Origin: Dicyema japonicum
Lineage: Eukaryota > Dicyemida > Rhombozoa > Dicyemidae
Direction of reading: 5' to 3'
Assembly: GCA_011109175.1 (NCBI GenBank)
Contig: RDEW01000048.1
Location: 85,445 to 149,444 of the forward strand
Length of the DNA: 64,000 nt
Part shown: one piece after another, positions 1 through 10,145 of the stretch
Numbering within the stretch: the stretch's first letter is position 1
Layout: each line of letters opens with the position of its first letter
Made by a program: the position numbers and the translations under genes
The notes under the pieces: model-generated
Told to the model about the DNA's origin: nothing
Databases searched by the model: none
What the model saw: only the letters and a program-made list of their open reading frames with translations

Positions 1-474
1 AAATAAACCATTAAACTTACAGCCATAGCAGCTTTAATTGACATTTGCTTCATATCGTATGATCGTTTATCGTTTTTTTCTTTTTCCTCGTTTAGCTTTT
101 GTGAGTAATATTCTAGCTGTTCTTTTTTCCTGGTCAAAAATAACTGTTTATCGTCTAAAATTAGCTTGAATGTGACCCTGCTCCTGAGATTGTAAAAAAG
201 GCCAAGATTCTTTAATAGTTTTTCTAAGACTGAACACAATTTGTCCTCCTTTAATGACGACTTTACTTTCTTTGTCGTTAATTTCTTCATAGAGGAGGCA
301 TTCATACAAGTATGGAGGATAATTTGCCTATTTGGATAACAATATTTATACTTTTATGTATTTTTTAGTATATAAAATATCGACAGATGACGGAGATACT
401 CCTTTTAGAGGTAATTTAATACTTAAATCACACTCCGATTGTCCCCAGTCGATATCTTTCAATATTATTGGCAT
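1..474 (-). CDS. DNAAF4: DNAAF4 (DYX1C1)-like dynein arm assembly factor, 5-prime part
   Basis: Three exons on the minus strand at 352-474, 177-327 and 21-154, with GT-AG introns of 24 nt (328-351) and 22 nt (155-176). A third donor at 20 leads out of the window. The joined frame is open from the ATG at 474 for 136 residues. It opens with a p23-like CS domain (residues about 3-90) containing WGQ near residue 10, LPLKGV, NYPPYLYE and IVFSLRKT, which matches the N-terminal layout of DNAAF4. A charged Lys/Glu helix follows, as in the family; the C-terminal TPR part lies outside. In other animals this cytoplasmic co-chaperone helps pre-assemble axonemal dynein arms, which fits a ciliated organism. 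Introns and family match are read directly from sequence; the function is by homology. Confidence 0.85.
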
Positions 475-619
475 TTGTTACTAAGGTAACAATAATTGTA
501 AAAAAATAAACTGATCATTTTATTATAATTATGAGAAATCGAGTCATTTTTTATTTAATTAGCTCTGAAAGATTTTATTGGTTCGATCAGAATCACGTGT
601 TTTGAAAATAAGGCATTAA

Positions 620-960
620 TTGCCTCAAATTTCATTTATGAACCCCAAGCTTACAATCTTTGGTATGCCCAGCACAAACAGTCACAACTAATCAAAAAGG
701 AAGGAACCCAAGGAAGAATTTCTGCTTGTGACGACCAAATCCATCCTCTGGTAGTCCATTATAGGCTTTCGTTTAAGAAGAAAGGTGGAGAACTAGCTTA
801 GCCCTCTTCTATTTTTATCACACGTCCTACCGTCGCAGATAACTTCATTCCTTAGCGAGAGAATTTTCATAATGTTGATTTTGGTCAAGAAGGTAGGAAG
901 GTCCTTTCGACTACTGTGTCATTCCAGAAAAACTCATCGCCTCACGGGCAAGATCTGTTT
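620..960 (-). repeat. Interspersed repeat family B, copy 1
   Basis: About 300 bp shared with 5100-5345 (+), 20800-21030 (+) and 59590-59960 (-). Shared landmarks include the stretch reading CAGTCACAACTAAT, a pyrimidine-rich CTCTTC block, and the ends near the GCCCAGCACAAACAG motif. No convincing reading frame crosses all copies. It may be the non-coding end of a LINE, or a SINE-like or MITE-like element; the class is undecided. Confidence 0.6.
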
Positions 961-999
961 GACGAGAATTTACCTACGCTGAAATACTATCTTTGAACC

Positions 1000-1255
1000 A
1001 ACGACTGTCAGATCAGACGTTACGTTTCGGGCAAAAGGCTTAATGGTCCCTATTCGAATCCCGATACTGTACAGTTGGGTCAAAGGTTCCACGCAACTCG
1101 ATGCTTTGGCTCGACGAGTAACTGAGTCATCATTGAATATTTCACTGCATTCCTTGGTTCTCCTCTATGATTAGTTATATTAACTGTTCTTTACTTAAAT
1201 AAAGTGTGTCCAGCCTGAGCGGAGCTATAGCTAATATGGCTCTGCGAATAAGTGC
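1000..1255 (+). repeat. tRNA-derived SINE, diverged copy
   Basis: Contains the box-B-like TTCGAATCCC followed by the family body: TTCCACGCA, a TGCTTTGGCTCGACGAGT block, the ACTGTTCTTTACTTAAATAAAG block, and the GCGGAGCTATA tail. Better copies are at 38102-38440 and 50105-50440. Confidence 0.6.
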
Positions 1256-1329
1256 AGCTTTTAACCTTCATCAAGGTAAAGTGTCACATTAACATTGTTT
1301 ATTAAAAAATACTAATTAATTATAGCACT

Positions 1330-1660
1330 ACTATATAGTGATTATATCAAAAATACTTAGTATCCAAGATTTCTGAAGCTTTTTTGATATATAATTTTTT
1401 TATATTACATCGATCTGATGAAAATTCTATGCTGTTCAGATCTGCATAAGATTTTTCATTTAATAATCGAGTAGTTAGGTATTTGAAATCATTTCAATTA
1501 AAACCAAATAGTTGAACTGATTTCTGTTAAACTTAAAAACAACGTGAGAATATTAACTGATTCTTTGACCTAAAATAATTAAAAATTGAAACATTTTTTA
1601 TTAAAATTCAGAGACAATTTTAATAATTTCTGGAAGATTCTGGGAATAATATTTGCTGCT
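1330..1660 (+). repeat. Diverged repeat with an inverted partner at 14720-15230
   Basis: About 250-300 bp (with landmarks such as ATCGATCTGATG, TGCTGTTCAGAT and GTTAGGTATTTGAAATCATTT) recurs in reverse orientation at 14720-14977 and 15170-15230. There it is interrupted by a short element that is absent here, so this copy acts as the empty site. An ORF of 128 codons on the minus strand (1601-1987, beginning MFLILCNN) overlaps the repeat. It has no family I recognise and may be a relic of the parent transposon. Confidence 0.5.
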
Positions 1661-2055
1661 TTTAGCCATCTTCTTCATCTTGTGACAACAATTTAGGGTG
1701 GATTTCCATTTTGTGAGAACACATCTGTGAAGTAGGATTTTATTCTTAGTGTAATAGATGTGAAACAAAAAGTGACGTGGAAAAAATTTGGATATATAAA
1801 TTTCATTGAGGTCCGAGTTAAAATTAGATTTATTCTTACCACTTGTCATATATCTTGCGGCATATGTGACGAATAAAACGAACTTTTCACGTTCAATTGA
1901 AATTTTTTTTATTATTTCATCAATTTCAACACAAATTATTGAAGTGGTAGGCGGAGAATGTAGGTTGTTACACAATATGAGAAACAATTATAGCACGTGT
2001 CTTTTTTAACTTTTTGTTCTTAATTAATTTTAAATTATTTTAATTATTTTTAAGT

Positions 2056-2235
2056 TGAGGAAGCCTGCTGCGTGGATTGCGAACGAGTTCCCTCGGAGTA
2101 TGGCTATTCCAATCTTTTGTCTTAGCCATAACCCTTCTCGTTGATCCCTTTTCTTTCTGGCAAGCAATCCTCCGAGTTCTCGCAAGAACTCAGCCGTCAT
2201 TGGACCAACGGCTCCCGATGATTCGGTCGCAACCT
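2056..2235 (-). mobile_element. Inverted 3-prime end of an RLE-type LINE
   Basis: About 175 bp nearly identical, in reverse complement, to the right end of the neighbouring element (about 4765-4945). Read on the minus strand it encodes the conserved C-terminal tail with the motif AIxRGNSFAI. Together the two copies look like terminal inverted repeats around the 2.25-4.95 kb element. The simpler reading is a 5-prime-truncated second copy, or a twin-priming inversion, because a free-standing copy of the same end exists at 37895-38012. Confidence 0.7.
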
Positions 2236-2249
2236 GTTTGCACGTTTAT

Positions 2250-4945
2250 TAAGTTGTGTGGTGTGATCAACAAAATCTCATGGAAAATAAAGAACGAAAA
2301 GAAGACAAAGTACGAGGAACAAATCCAGTACGGACAAATCAAGTATGTTTTTTTTGTGGACAATCGAACATCAGGAAATATGGGATTAACTGCAAACAAT
2401 GTGAATCATTCGCCCATCTGGGCTGCATAAAAATGAGTAAAGCTTGCGCCGAGACGCTGTCGAGTTGGCTGTACCCTCTTGTATTGGAATGGAGGCCCCC
2501 AGGCGGGAAAAAATAACTCAGCCAAACTTTACATTGCCACATACAGACCATACTCTCTTGAAGATCTCGAACCTCAGGAAAGCCATGAAGATCCCAGTAA
2601 AAATCCCTAAAGGAGTACGAATTGCCGCAGCAACGTGTCTTTCAGATGCCATTGATCACGCACTATCCTCTGACAGTTGAGAATCCTGGCTAAAACTTAT
2701 ATGCTTTGCACCTGTTGCACTCGGAATACCTACAAAGGAATCTGAGGACAATAATAAAGAAACAAACTCCCGACTCAACTTATCCGGGAAACTGAAACGA
2801 AACATAGTGAATTTTAGCTGTCATAACATACACGCAATACTTGAACATCCACTTAATGTTAATGAGGTCGAAACCAGAGGAGCATTCATCAAAGATGCCC
2901 CCAACAAACTAAAGGAGAGAGTAAACCGAAAACTTCTGGAAGACGAAGTGCGCGCAGCCTTACGGGTTATCACGTCCGATGACACAGTATTGTCTTGTAC
3001 CCCCGAGGTCCTGAATACCTTAATACTGAAGCATCCAAATGCACCGACTGACTATGAAAAGTTTTTGAATCCTGAAGGAACCCAGGAGATTATCATTACC
3101 GAATCCGAAGTGCGCCACGGAATAGCTTCCTTCACCGCTAGCAGTGGTGGAGGCTTGGAAGGGTTACGTCCTGGACATATTAAAGACCTTACGTCCACTT
3201 ACACCTCGGAAGCTGGACGCTGTCTTGTCAAATCAATTACGGACCTAATCAGAAAAATGGTTAACGGCGACATCCCAGAGTATGCCAGAGAATTGCTCTT
3301 CTCCGCAAGGCTACTTGCTTTCAAAAAACCCAATGGAGGAATCCGCCCATTGCGGTCGGGAACTATTTCAGAAGACTTGCAGCAAAGATAGCATCGACCC
3401 TGGTGAGCCGACAACTCGGAGAGGAGTTCTTTCCTAAACAAATGGGTGTTAGTATCCAGAACGGATGTGAGGCAGCGGTTCATGCAGCAAGGCGTTTCTT
3501 CACACAGAGAAATATTTCAAATGAATGCATTGGAATCAAGTTGGACATAACGAATGCCTTCAATTCTCTCAGAAGAGATAAAATTATGAAAACGTGTTGG
3601 AAGAGGGTTCCAAAGCTTTTCCCTCTTGTCAAATTATCCTATGGGGAAGATACGTCTTTGGTTTTTGAAAATGAAATTATTAAATCAAAAACGGGTGTCC
3701 AACAAGGAGATCCGCTCGGACCTCTCTTATTTGCCTTGACCATTGATGATGTTGTGAGATCAATTGACGCTCAGCTAAATCTCTGGTACCTCGATGATGG
3801 CACAATTGGAGGATCGTTCAAGGAAACATACAATTCATTACGTAAAGCGTTACCCGCTTTAAAACATTTGGGCTTAGACATAATGTTAACAAATCAGAGC
3901 TAAAGTCTCTCAAGCAGACTGTTGAGTCACTAATTAACGTCCGCTTCGACGAACTTGGTTGGAAACAATGTAAGCTTCCCTCTGGATTTGGGGGTGTCGG
4001 AATAAGATCGGCGCTGGAGGTTGCGTACCCGGCTTATCTATCATCTCTCTCAAACTGCAGCCATTTGACACGGCAAGTCCTTTATAACACTATTGGACTT
4101 CTCTGGAATGAGTCATTTGACGAAACTTGTCAGAAATGGAACGGGTCCGGACTCAAAATCCCCGAAGACACAACAAAGCAAAGTAATGGGGATAACATTG
4201 TCTGCTCCAAAATTTTAGAAGACCTTAAAAAAGAAGCAAATCAACATCGTCTGGCTTGTTTGGTGTCAGCTTCAAGTAGAAGGAGTGGAGCATGGCTTGG
4301 TACAATACCTTGCCCAAACCTCGGGACCTTTTTGGACGACGATTCTTTGAGGATTGGAATCGGACAAAGGCTGGGACTAGACGTTTTCCTGGAGCACCGA
4401 TGCCGATGCGGGAAAACAGTCGATGCGAAAGGATTGCACCCGCTGTCCTGCAGAAAAAGCGCCGGAAGGGGACCACGTCATGCTGCTCTGAACGATGTGA
4501 TCGTCAGAGCTCTGAAGGCTACAGGCTTCCCAGCACAGCTTGAACCAGTAGGTCTCGATCAAGGAGATGGGAAGAGACCTGACGGGATGACCCTTTTCCC
4601 TTGCACATCCGGAAGATCTTTGGTCTGGGACGCAACTTGTGTTGACACGATCTCAAGCAAGAACATTTTTAAATCGGTTCAGACACCTGGAGCAGTTGCT
4701 TCGACTGCGGAGAACCTAAAAATCAAGAAATATTCTTGCATCGGGGATCGCTACCGAGTACTCCTGTTGCGACTGAATCATAAGGAGACGTTGGTCCAAT
4801 GACGGCTGAGTTCTTGCGCGAACTCGGAGGAATGCTTGCCAGAAAGAAAAAAGATCAACGAGAAGGGTTATGGCTGAGACAAATGATTGGAATGGCCATA
4901 CTCCGAGGGAACTCGTTCGCAATCCACGCAACAGGCTTCCTCAAC
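2250..4945 (+). mobile_element. Non-LTR retrotransposon: PHD-like finger, RT, restriction-like endonuclease
   Basis: Several adjoining open stretches, broken by frameshifts, form one decayed polyprotein. From 2256 there is a Cys-rich finger (CFFC, CKQC, AHLGC, then CPSC after a frameshift). RT segments run through 2807-3391 and 3403-3903, with DITNAFNSLRR (RT motif A), GVQQGDPLGPLLFA and the catalytic YLDD (codons 3787-3798). At 4065-4802 lie a CRC...H...C zinc knuckle and a KRPDG...VWD motif, matching the R/KPD-x(12-15)-D/E signature of restriction-like endonucleases found in R2/NeSL/CRE-type elements. The last residues, MIGMAILRGNSFAI, continue in another frame to about 4947. In such elements the endonuclease nicks a target and the RT primes on it. 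Related copies: 11960-14570 and 23733-25299. This copy is not intact. Confidence 0.85.
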
Positions 4946-5099
4946 TAACATTAATAAATAAATTTATTATAAGGAATAAGGAAAAAGAATAGTTAAACAA
5001 ACATTGTTTCTTTGTTAAATAATTGTCTTTAATAAAAAAAATTTAATCATCATATATTTTATTATTTATGTAATTTTGAATTTAGAGTTAAAATATCTC

Positions 5100-5345
5100 G
5101 TATTATGATCTCCCTGGCTTTTCTGAAAACTCTCCCGCTAAAGAATGAAGTGATGTCCTCGACCGTAGACGTGCGACGAAAATAAAAGAAGGGAGATTTC
5201 CACCTCTCTTCGGAAGCGGAAAGCCTGTAATGGTTTATTGGAGAATGGATTTGGTCGTCACAAACAAGCGTTCTCCTTTTGGGTCCTTCCTTAGATTAAT
5301 TAGTTGTGACTGTTTGTGCTGGGCATACCAGATAGACATTGGGTA
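5100..5345 (+). repeat. Interspersed repeat family B, copy 2
   Basis: Shares AATTAGTTGTGACTGTTTGT, GCTGGGCATACCAGA and the CACCTCTCTTCGGAAG block with copies at 620-960, 20800-21030 and 59590-59960. It follows directly after the LINE at 2250-4945. Confidence 0.6.
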
Positions 5346-5772
5346 ATAAACTAATATGATCGACCGTTGCAGCTTGTCTCTCAATCGCTGAATTCTGAAC
5401 ACCATGCGAAGAGTTAATCTAATAATGAATTGGCTCGGTTGAGCATTGGCTTTGACAGTGCGAATCTCTACATGGCAAATGCATCACATAGGATTCAAAT
5501 TATAAGAAGTTAATTAAATCAATATTAAAAACATTTTAGTAAGTTGAGACTAAAAATCGAGTATTTGAGACTGAAAATCAATGCAGCTTAGGGTTAGGAT
5601 GTCATACTTATGACAATGGTTTGTGTTCAATTCCCATCGTTGGTTACTTGGTCGAAAGTTCTCTTCTATGCTGTCCCTTTCTTCCTTTGTTCAATTTGCG
5701 TGGCGTTATGTGATCCTCTTTCAGGGACGTCTGTTCAGGACGGCATTAAATGGATTAGTTGCCCTTCTCCAC

Positions 5773-6250
5773 TTCACATGATTATTCTTTTAGGTGTTTC
5801 TACAAATGTGGTTATGACTGGTTTCTGTATATTTGAAACGATCGTTTCTCAGTGACTGTGAACGTAAGAAGTGAACATAATTTGTAGTTGATTGTTTACT
5901 TCCATCTATGTGTATCAGGGAATAGTAAATAAAATATAATATAGCATTTGAAACCATTTAGTTGAAATTTTATAACCTCAAATTAATATTATAAACAATT
6001 AATTTTGCCATTCACATGATTATTCTTTTTAGGTGTTTCTACAAATTTGATTATGGACTGGTTTCTGTATATTTGAAACAATTGTTTCTCAGTGACTGTG
6101 AACGTAAGAAGTGAACATAATTTGTAGTTGATTGTTTACTTCCATCTATGTGTATCAGGGAATAGTAAATAAATATAATATAGCATTTGAAACCATTTAG
6201 TTGAAATTTTATAACCTCATTAATTTTATAAACAATTAATTTTGCCATTA
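5773..6250 (+). repeat. Tandem duplication of a ~238-bp unit upstream of the MIP gene
   Basis: Copy 1 spans 5773-6010 and copy 2 6011-6250, over 95% identical by eye. Both start with TTCACATGATTATTCTTTT and end in AACAATTAATTTTGCCA. The second copy ends 66 bp before the MIP start codon, so the upstream region of that gene has been duplicated. An 81-codon hydrophobic ORF (5610-5855) ends in copy 1 but is not preserved in copy 2 and is probably fortuitous. A possible tRNA-like box B (GTTCAATTCCC) lies at about 5628. Confidence 0.85.
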
Positions 6251-6284
6251 TTTCGTAAATTTTAATGCCACGCCAAATTTTGGG

Positions 6285-6292
6285 TATATAAA
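6285..6292 (+). promoter_or_regulatory. Candidate TATA box of the MIP gene
   Basis: TATATAAA sits 24-31 bp before the ATG at 6316, in the non-duplicated sequence just after the tandem repeat. This would place the transcript start almost at the start codon, giving a very short leader. Inferred from position only. Confidence 0.35.
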
Positions 6293-6315
6293 CAAAAATT
6301 CGCTTGGTTTAAGAA

Positions 6316-7137
6316 ATGCAGAATTCACTAAATGAATGGAAATCGAAATGGATCCAATTTATGAGCAAAATAAGTCCAGAATATTACTCAGAATACTTGG
6401 GATCAGTTGTATTCTATTTTGGTGCTGAAGGAAACTTTGCAAACTTTGTAAACAACCATCAAAGCATGGGTACCCTTGTATTCTCAATTGTTTGCGCTGT
6501 TCTGTTTGGTCTTTACGTGGCAATGGCGAATGGTGGAGGAAATTTATCAAGCGCTATCACATTACCACTTTGTTTGGCTGGAAGAAAGCCTTGGAGAAAG
6601 TTTCCAGGATATGTTATTGCTCACTTTTTGGGGGCAATAACTGCAAGTTTGGTCACCTATTGGTTGTACTATGATCAATTCAACGTGAAAAAGACTAATA
6701 ACGTATTTATAATGCAAATGATGACGACTTATCCCCCAACTTCAGGGATCAGAAAGTCAACCATGTTTATGGAACAGTTTCTTGCAGCATTTGGTGTAGT
6801 ATTCGGTGTATTAGCTATAACTGATTCCGAAAACCCTGCTGAACATCCGGCAACCCACGTAATTTCCATTTCTTTGATGGTTGGTGCTCTTCTTGGCAGT
6901 CTTGGCGCCTCAGGAGTCTTCATCCTAGTTCCAGATCTTGATCTTGCTGGACGAATAATAAGTCTAATATATGCTAAGGATACTGGATGGTCTGTTTTGG
7001 GATATGAATACTTCTTTATTCCTCAGTTCTCACTCTATTCTGGGGGACTAGCTGCAACCATAATATATAAACTCTTCATTGAATTCCTTCACCCCAACAA
7101 TACGCAGTCGAACAAAGTTGATGCATGTCAGTTATAA
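6316..7137 (+). CDS. MIP/aquaporin-family membrane protein lacking both NPA motifs
   Basis: An intronless 273-codon frame with six hydrophobic segments and the MIP two-repeat layout. Half one has LGSVVFYFGA, then GGGNLSSAITL (residues 73-83), where the family has G-x-L-N-P-A-V-T. Half two has MEQFLAAFGVVFGVLAITD, then GASGVFILVPDLDLAGR (197-213), where the family has NPARDLAPR. The first NPA is thus SSA and the second VPD, and the arginine of the aromatic/arginine filter is replaced by Leu208. Length and topology agree with aquaporins or aquaglyceroporins. Conduction of water or glycerol cannot be assumed. The gene has no mini-introns, unlike its neighbours, which might point to retroposition. 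The start is the only in-frame ATG near a TATA box. Confidence 0.8.
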   Translation: MQNSLNEWKSKWIQFMSKISPEYYSEYLGSVVFYFGAEGNFANFVNNHQSMGTLVFSIVCAVLFGLYVAMANGGGNLSSAITLPLCLAGRKPWRKFPGYVIAHFLGAITASLVTYWLYYDQFNVKKTNNVFIMQMMTTYPPTSGIRKSTMFMEQFLAAFGVVFGVLAITDSENPAEHPATHVISISLMVGALLGSLGASGVFILVPDLDLAGRIISLIYAKDTGWSVLGYEYFFIPQFSLYSGGLAATIIYKLFIEFLHPNNTQSNKVDACQL

Positions 7138-7407
7138 TTACTATTTTCTAACTACTAATTTTTTCTGGTTGATTAAATTTTATAAATTTCTCGCATAGTT
7201 ATAACGAACCTACCGAATAATTTTTTTATTTATTTGAATTAATAAATGATTTTTGGTAAAAATAATTACCACAAAAATGTACTACCATTAGTAAATTAGA
7301 CAAAATTAAAAGTCCTATTAGCCAGCTCTCATGGTTCAGAGCGCATTGATTCTCTGCCTGTCTGTTTCATTATTTAGAGCGCATTCCCTTTTCTTAACTG
7401 CGTGGAA

Positions 7408-7500
7408 ATGTTCATTTCTAAATCAGCATTTATCTTCCTGGCTGTTTCTCTAGTTTTTTGCTATCAAAGATCCGATGCACAAAAGAAGGAAAACGATTAA
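7408..7500 (+). CDS. Candidate small secreted peptide (30 aa)
   Basis: A short frame beginning MFISKS, then a strong hydrophobic core (AFIFLAVSLVFC), a plausible cleavage site after SDA, and a short hydrophilic tail QKKEND before TAA. It looks like a signal peptide with almost no mature part. It may be a tiny secreted peptide, or the first exon of a gene whose later mini-exons I could not join. No homologue recognised. Confidence 0.35.
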   Translation: MFISKSAFIFLAVSLVFCYQRSDAQKKEND

Positions 7501-7589
7501 TTGGGTGAATATTATTTTTACAATTAACAGTTATTGTCAGTCCGTTAAATAATTAGTACTCAAATGTAATTGTTTAACCTCATTGGAGT

Positions 7590-7690
7590 GAACAATATCT
7601 AACCATATGGCGCCATGGTACAGCTTTGCCACACCCAAAATTTTGAATAGTTTTGTGGCAACATAAATATTTAATTTACCGGAGGTAAAG
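7590..7690 (+). repeat. Short dispersed repeat (CCACACCCAAAAT motif)
   Basis: GCCACACCCAAAATTTTGAA followed by TAGTTTTGTGGCAACATAAA matches 10085-10140 at most positions. A fragment also appears near 11515. Class unknown. Confidence 0.45.
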
Positions 7691-8280
7691 TAACTGAATG
7701 AGATATTTTGAGAAAAGGAATGACCACTATCCTCAAATGACTCGGAAATCTTACCCCAGCACGTTCAAGATACTTCTACAAAAGCTGTTTGCTATTCGAG
7801 CTTATTTCCCTAGAAGTCCAGAGAAGGAATAGTCATGCAGTCAAGGCTATGTCTAATTTTTTTGAGTAAAAATGAAACCAATTGGCGAACATAGAATCAC
7901 TCATCTGTTCACTCATCTGTTCATTTGTCTATCTTTCTAATTTATTAATAAGAGATAATATTCCTTCTTTGGATTTACTCTGAATATTTCAAAATGCGAA
8001 CAACTCGGACTCTTGATTTATCAATCTCTTTTCTTGAAAAGATTTTCTCTGGTTTGAGTCAAGGCTGCTTGAAGGCTACCGACCTCTTACTGGTTAATGA
8101 GGCTGTGGTAATTAACTAACACAAAGAGATAAACTAAATTAAATGTTTCATCAACGAAATAGGCAGAGTTAACGGATTATTTATCTTAATGATTGAATTA
8201 CATTTATCTGAAATAATATTTCACTTTTTTTTTCTTTTTTTTCATATGAAAAAACATTTATTTATAACAATAAAATCGTT
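7690..8280. other. Intergenic, no gene recognised
   Basis: AT-rich sequence without a convincing frame or family match. A short direct repeat of ACTCATCTGTTC lies near 7900-7925. Confidence 0.4.
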
Positions 8281-8439
8281 CTAAAGTCCAGCGGATATGA
8301 TCGAGTGGCTGTTACCTCTAAATAATGCCAGGGATATCCTTTGGAAACCGAGTGGCTTTTCCAAAGGATATTTCACTTAAAAATGCATCAATAGAATAAT
8401 CACATCCAAAATCTAATAGTCGGTCATATCATTAACATT

Positions 8440-8640
8440 CTTTCACGAGAGCCATAATATTTATAGCTCCGCATAAGCAGGACACACAATTTATTAGAAT
8501 AAATAACAGTTATATTAACTAATCGTTGAAAGGGATGAGTCCTATTCAGACGATGCGGTTTCGCAGAGAAGCATTGACGTCACTCATCAGACCCTCAACC
8601 ATCATAGACACTCGGTCATATTATTGGTATCTTAAATTAA
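8440..8640 (-). repeat. tRNA-derived SINE, 3-prime part
   Basis: In reverse it reads the family tail: GCGGAGCTATAA, TCCTGC, TTTATT, AACTGTTATT, then the GACGCTC and GATGAGTG blocks. The tRNA-like head is not clear here. Confidence 0.5.
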
Positions 8641-8684
8641 GCTAAAAAAGGTTTATTTTTACATTGTTTAAATCAAAATTACTA

Positions 8685-8865
8685 ATTGCTTCTTTACCTT
8701 TCTCCTCTTAGAAGAGAAGCAGTGAAATATTCACTGATGAAGCAAAAACATCGTAGATGCATGAACCTTCAGTCTGAATGTACAGCAGCAAAATTCGAAC
8801 CAGGGGCCATCAGGCTTTTTTACTTGGCATTCATGACATTGCGCCATCCGGGTGGTTATTTACAA
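8685..8865 (-). repeat. tRNA-derived SINE, head region
   Basis: Reverse complement begins ACCCGGATGGCGCAATGTC (box A-like GGATGGCGCAATG) and contains CTGGTTCGAATTTTG (box B). The family body follows with GAAGGTTCATGCAT and TTTCACTGC. Confidence 0.6.
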
Positions 8866-8899
8866 AATCACGTTAGTAAACTAATTTTTCTTAAATCGA

Positions 8900-9005
8900 C
8901 AGTGGAGAAACATAAAAGGTTCGGATGTTGTTGGAGGCTGGGATCACCTAATTAGTTAGTTTTGACCTATCTTTCTTGGTGGTCTTGGAGTTAAATAAAT
9001 AAACA
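8900..9005 (+). mobile_element. 3-prime end of an APE-type LINE
   Basis: Encodes the terminal residues GCCWRL in one frame, followed by the 3-prime UTR CACCTAATTAGTTAGTTTTG and GGTGGTCTTGGAGTTAAATA. The same end is seen inverted at about 55430-55495 and 47695-47760. Confidence 0.6.
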
Positions 9006-9248
9006 TAAAACCGTGCAATCATGAACTATTCTAATCGACGAACAACAAGAAAAACGTTTATTAGTGATAGCCTCCTTAAATTATTGAACATAAATATTTA
9101 AAAAAAACCGTGGTAGCTTGGTTGACAAGCCAAGTGAGCAAATATTAGAGGCAACAATAAAAATCCTTAGAAAAATATTTTAATATCATATATTTATTCA
9201 AGTTTGGAGATGATAGATAATTTTATCATGGCCATTTTTTAAATTATA

Positions 9249-9649
9249 ATGAATGATTATTCGACTCAAGTACATAAGATGAGAAAATCAATACCAGAAC
9301 GTGTCAAGAACTCATTTGCTAAAATTACATACGGTTCACGTATCGATTACTCAAAGTGGAACAACAGACAACGAAATGGTTGTACGAAACCATTATTAAA
9401 TAACGAATTATGATTTTGGATTAGACAAGGAATTCTTTAGGACACATGGGATATTTGAGAGATGTATCTTCTAGTATGCAGATGCTTCGTCCAATGGATA
9501 ACGGAAACCGTATCCACGATTACAGCATTGAATTCATAACACTTAGGAGTGATCAAGAAAGTCTGACAAAAAAGATGACGTTCAAACTCCATGTTAATGA
9601 TATTGGAGAAAGTATATTTCTACGAAAATATCAATATTGTCATTCTTGA
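9249..9649 (+). CDS. Unidentified ORF pair, possibly one intron-split gene
   Basis: An ATG frame at 9249-9413 (54 codons, MNDYSTQVHKMRKS...) is followed by a second at 9446-9649 (67 codons, MGYLRDVSSSMQML...). CTTTAG just before 9440 could be an acceptor, but no 21-27 nt intron joins them cleanly. Basic and polar composition, no family recognised. It may be a fragment of a cellular gene or a transposon. Confidence 0.25.
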
Positions 9650-9849
9650 TCAAGGGGACAACTAAATAATTTGTTTTAATTATCTCACACAATTCTAATA
9701 GCAAAAAGTTCAAAATGTATCCTTACATGTTTCTTGAAAACATATAGTTACGTTTAAGAAAGCACTGAGAGCACGTTCGTTGATTATAATAATAGCCCTT
9801 TTCACAAGAGTTATAGTACTTATAGCCTTGGATCCTTCCCTCTGGTGGT

Positions 9850-10060
9850 ATCATTGGATCCATCCAATGTCTGGCCGGCATTCATAAGGATTCATCAATT
9901 CATTCCACCGGGAGACAATTTCGTTCTCCGGTGACGAGTTCTGGAATCGACCTCAGCTCCCTGGACCGCGTCCTCTGGATCTTTGTTCTAGAGTGAAATT
10001 TCTGCTGCAACGCGTCAGGATCAGGGAATTAGTTAGTTTGGAATAATTTAATTTTATTAT
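9850..10060 (+). mobile_element. LINE 3-prime fragment
   Basis: Ends in CAACGCGTCAGGATCAGGGA and ATTAGTTAGTTT, matching in reverse the segment at 52745-52785 (AAACTAACTAATTCCTTGAT). The upstream part resembles the C-terminal coding region of the same LINE type, heavily decayed. Confidence 0.4.
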
Positions 10061-10069
10061 TATTTTATT

Positions 10070-10145
10070 TATGTGGTGTTATTTGTAGCTTTTCCACACC
10101 CAAAATTCATATGGTTTTGTGGAAACATAATTATTTAATATTGGG
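10070..10145 (+). repeat. Short dispersed repeat, second copy
   Basis: TTTCCACACCCAAAATTCAT and GGTTTTGTGGAAACATAA match 7640-7690. Confidence 0.45.

Noticed and set aside
2056-4945. A cut-and-paste transposon defined by 175-bp terminal inverted repeats
   Set aside because: The repeats are the coding 3-prime end of the LINE, and a solo copy with an A-rich tail exists at 37895, so an ordinary LINE origin is more likely.
5610-5855. 81-codon hydrophobic ORF upstream of the MIP gene
   Set aside because: Its C-terminal part lies in the tandem duplication and is broken in the second copy; the start lies in a tRNA-like repeat. Not supported as a gene.
8686-8955. 89-codon ORF
   Set aside because: Crosses from an inverted SINE into a LINE 3-prime end; no family match.
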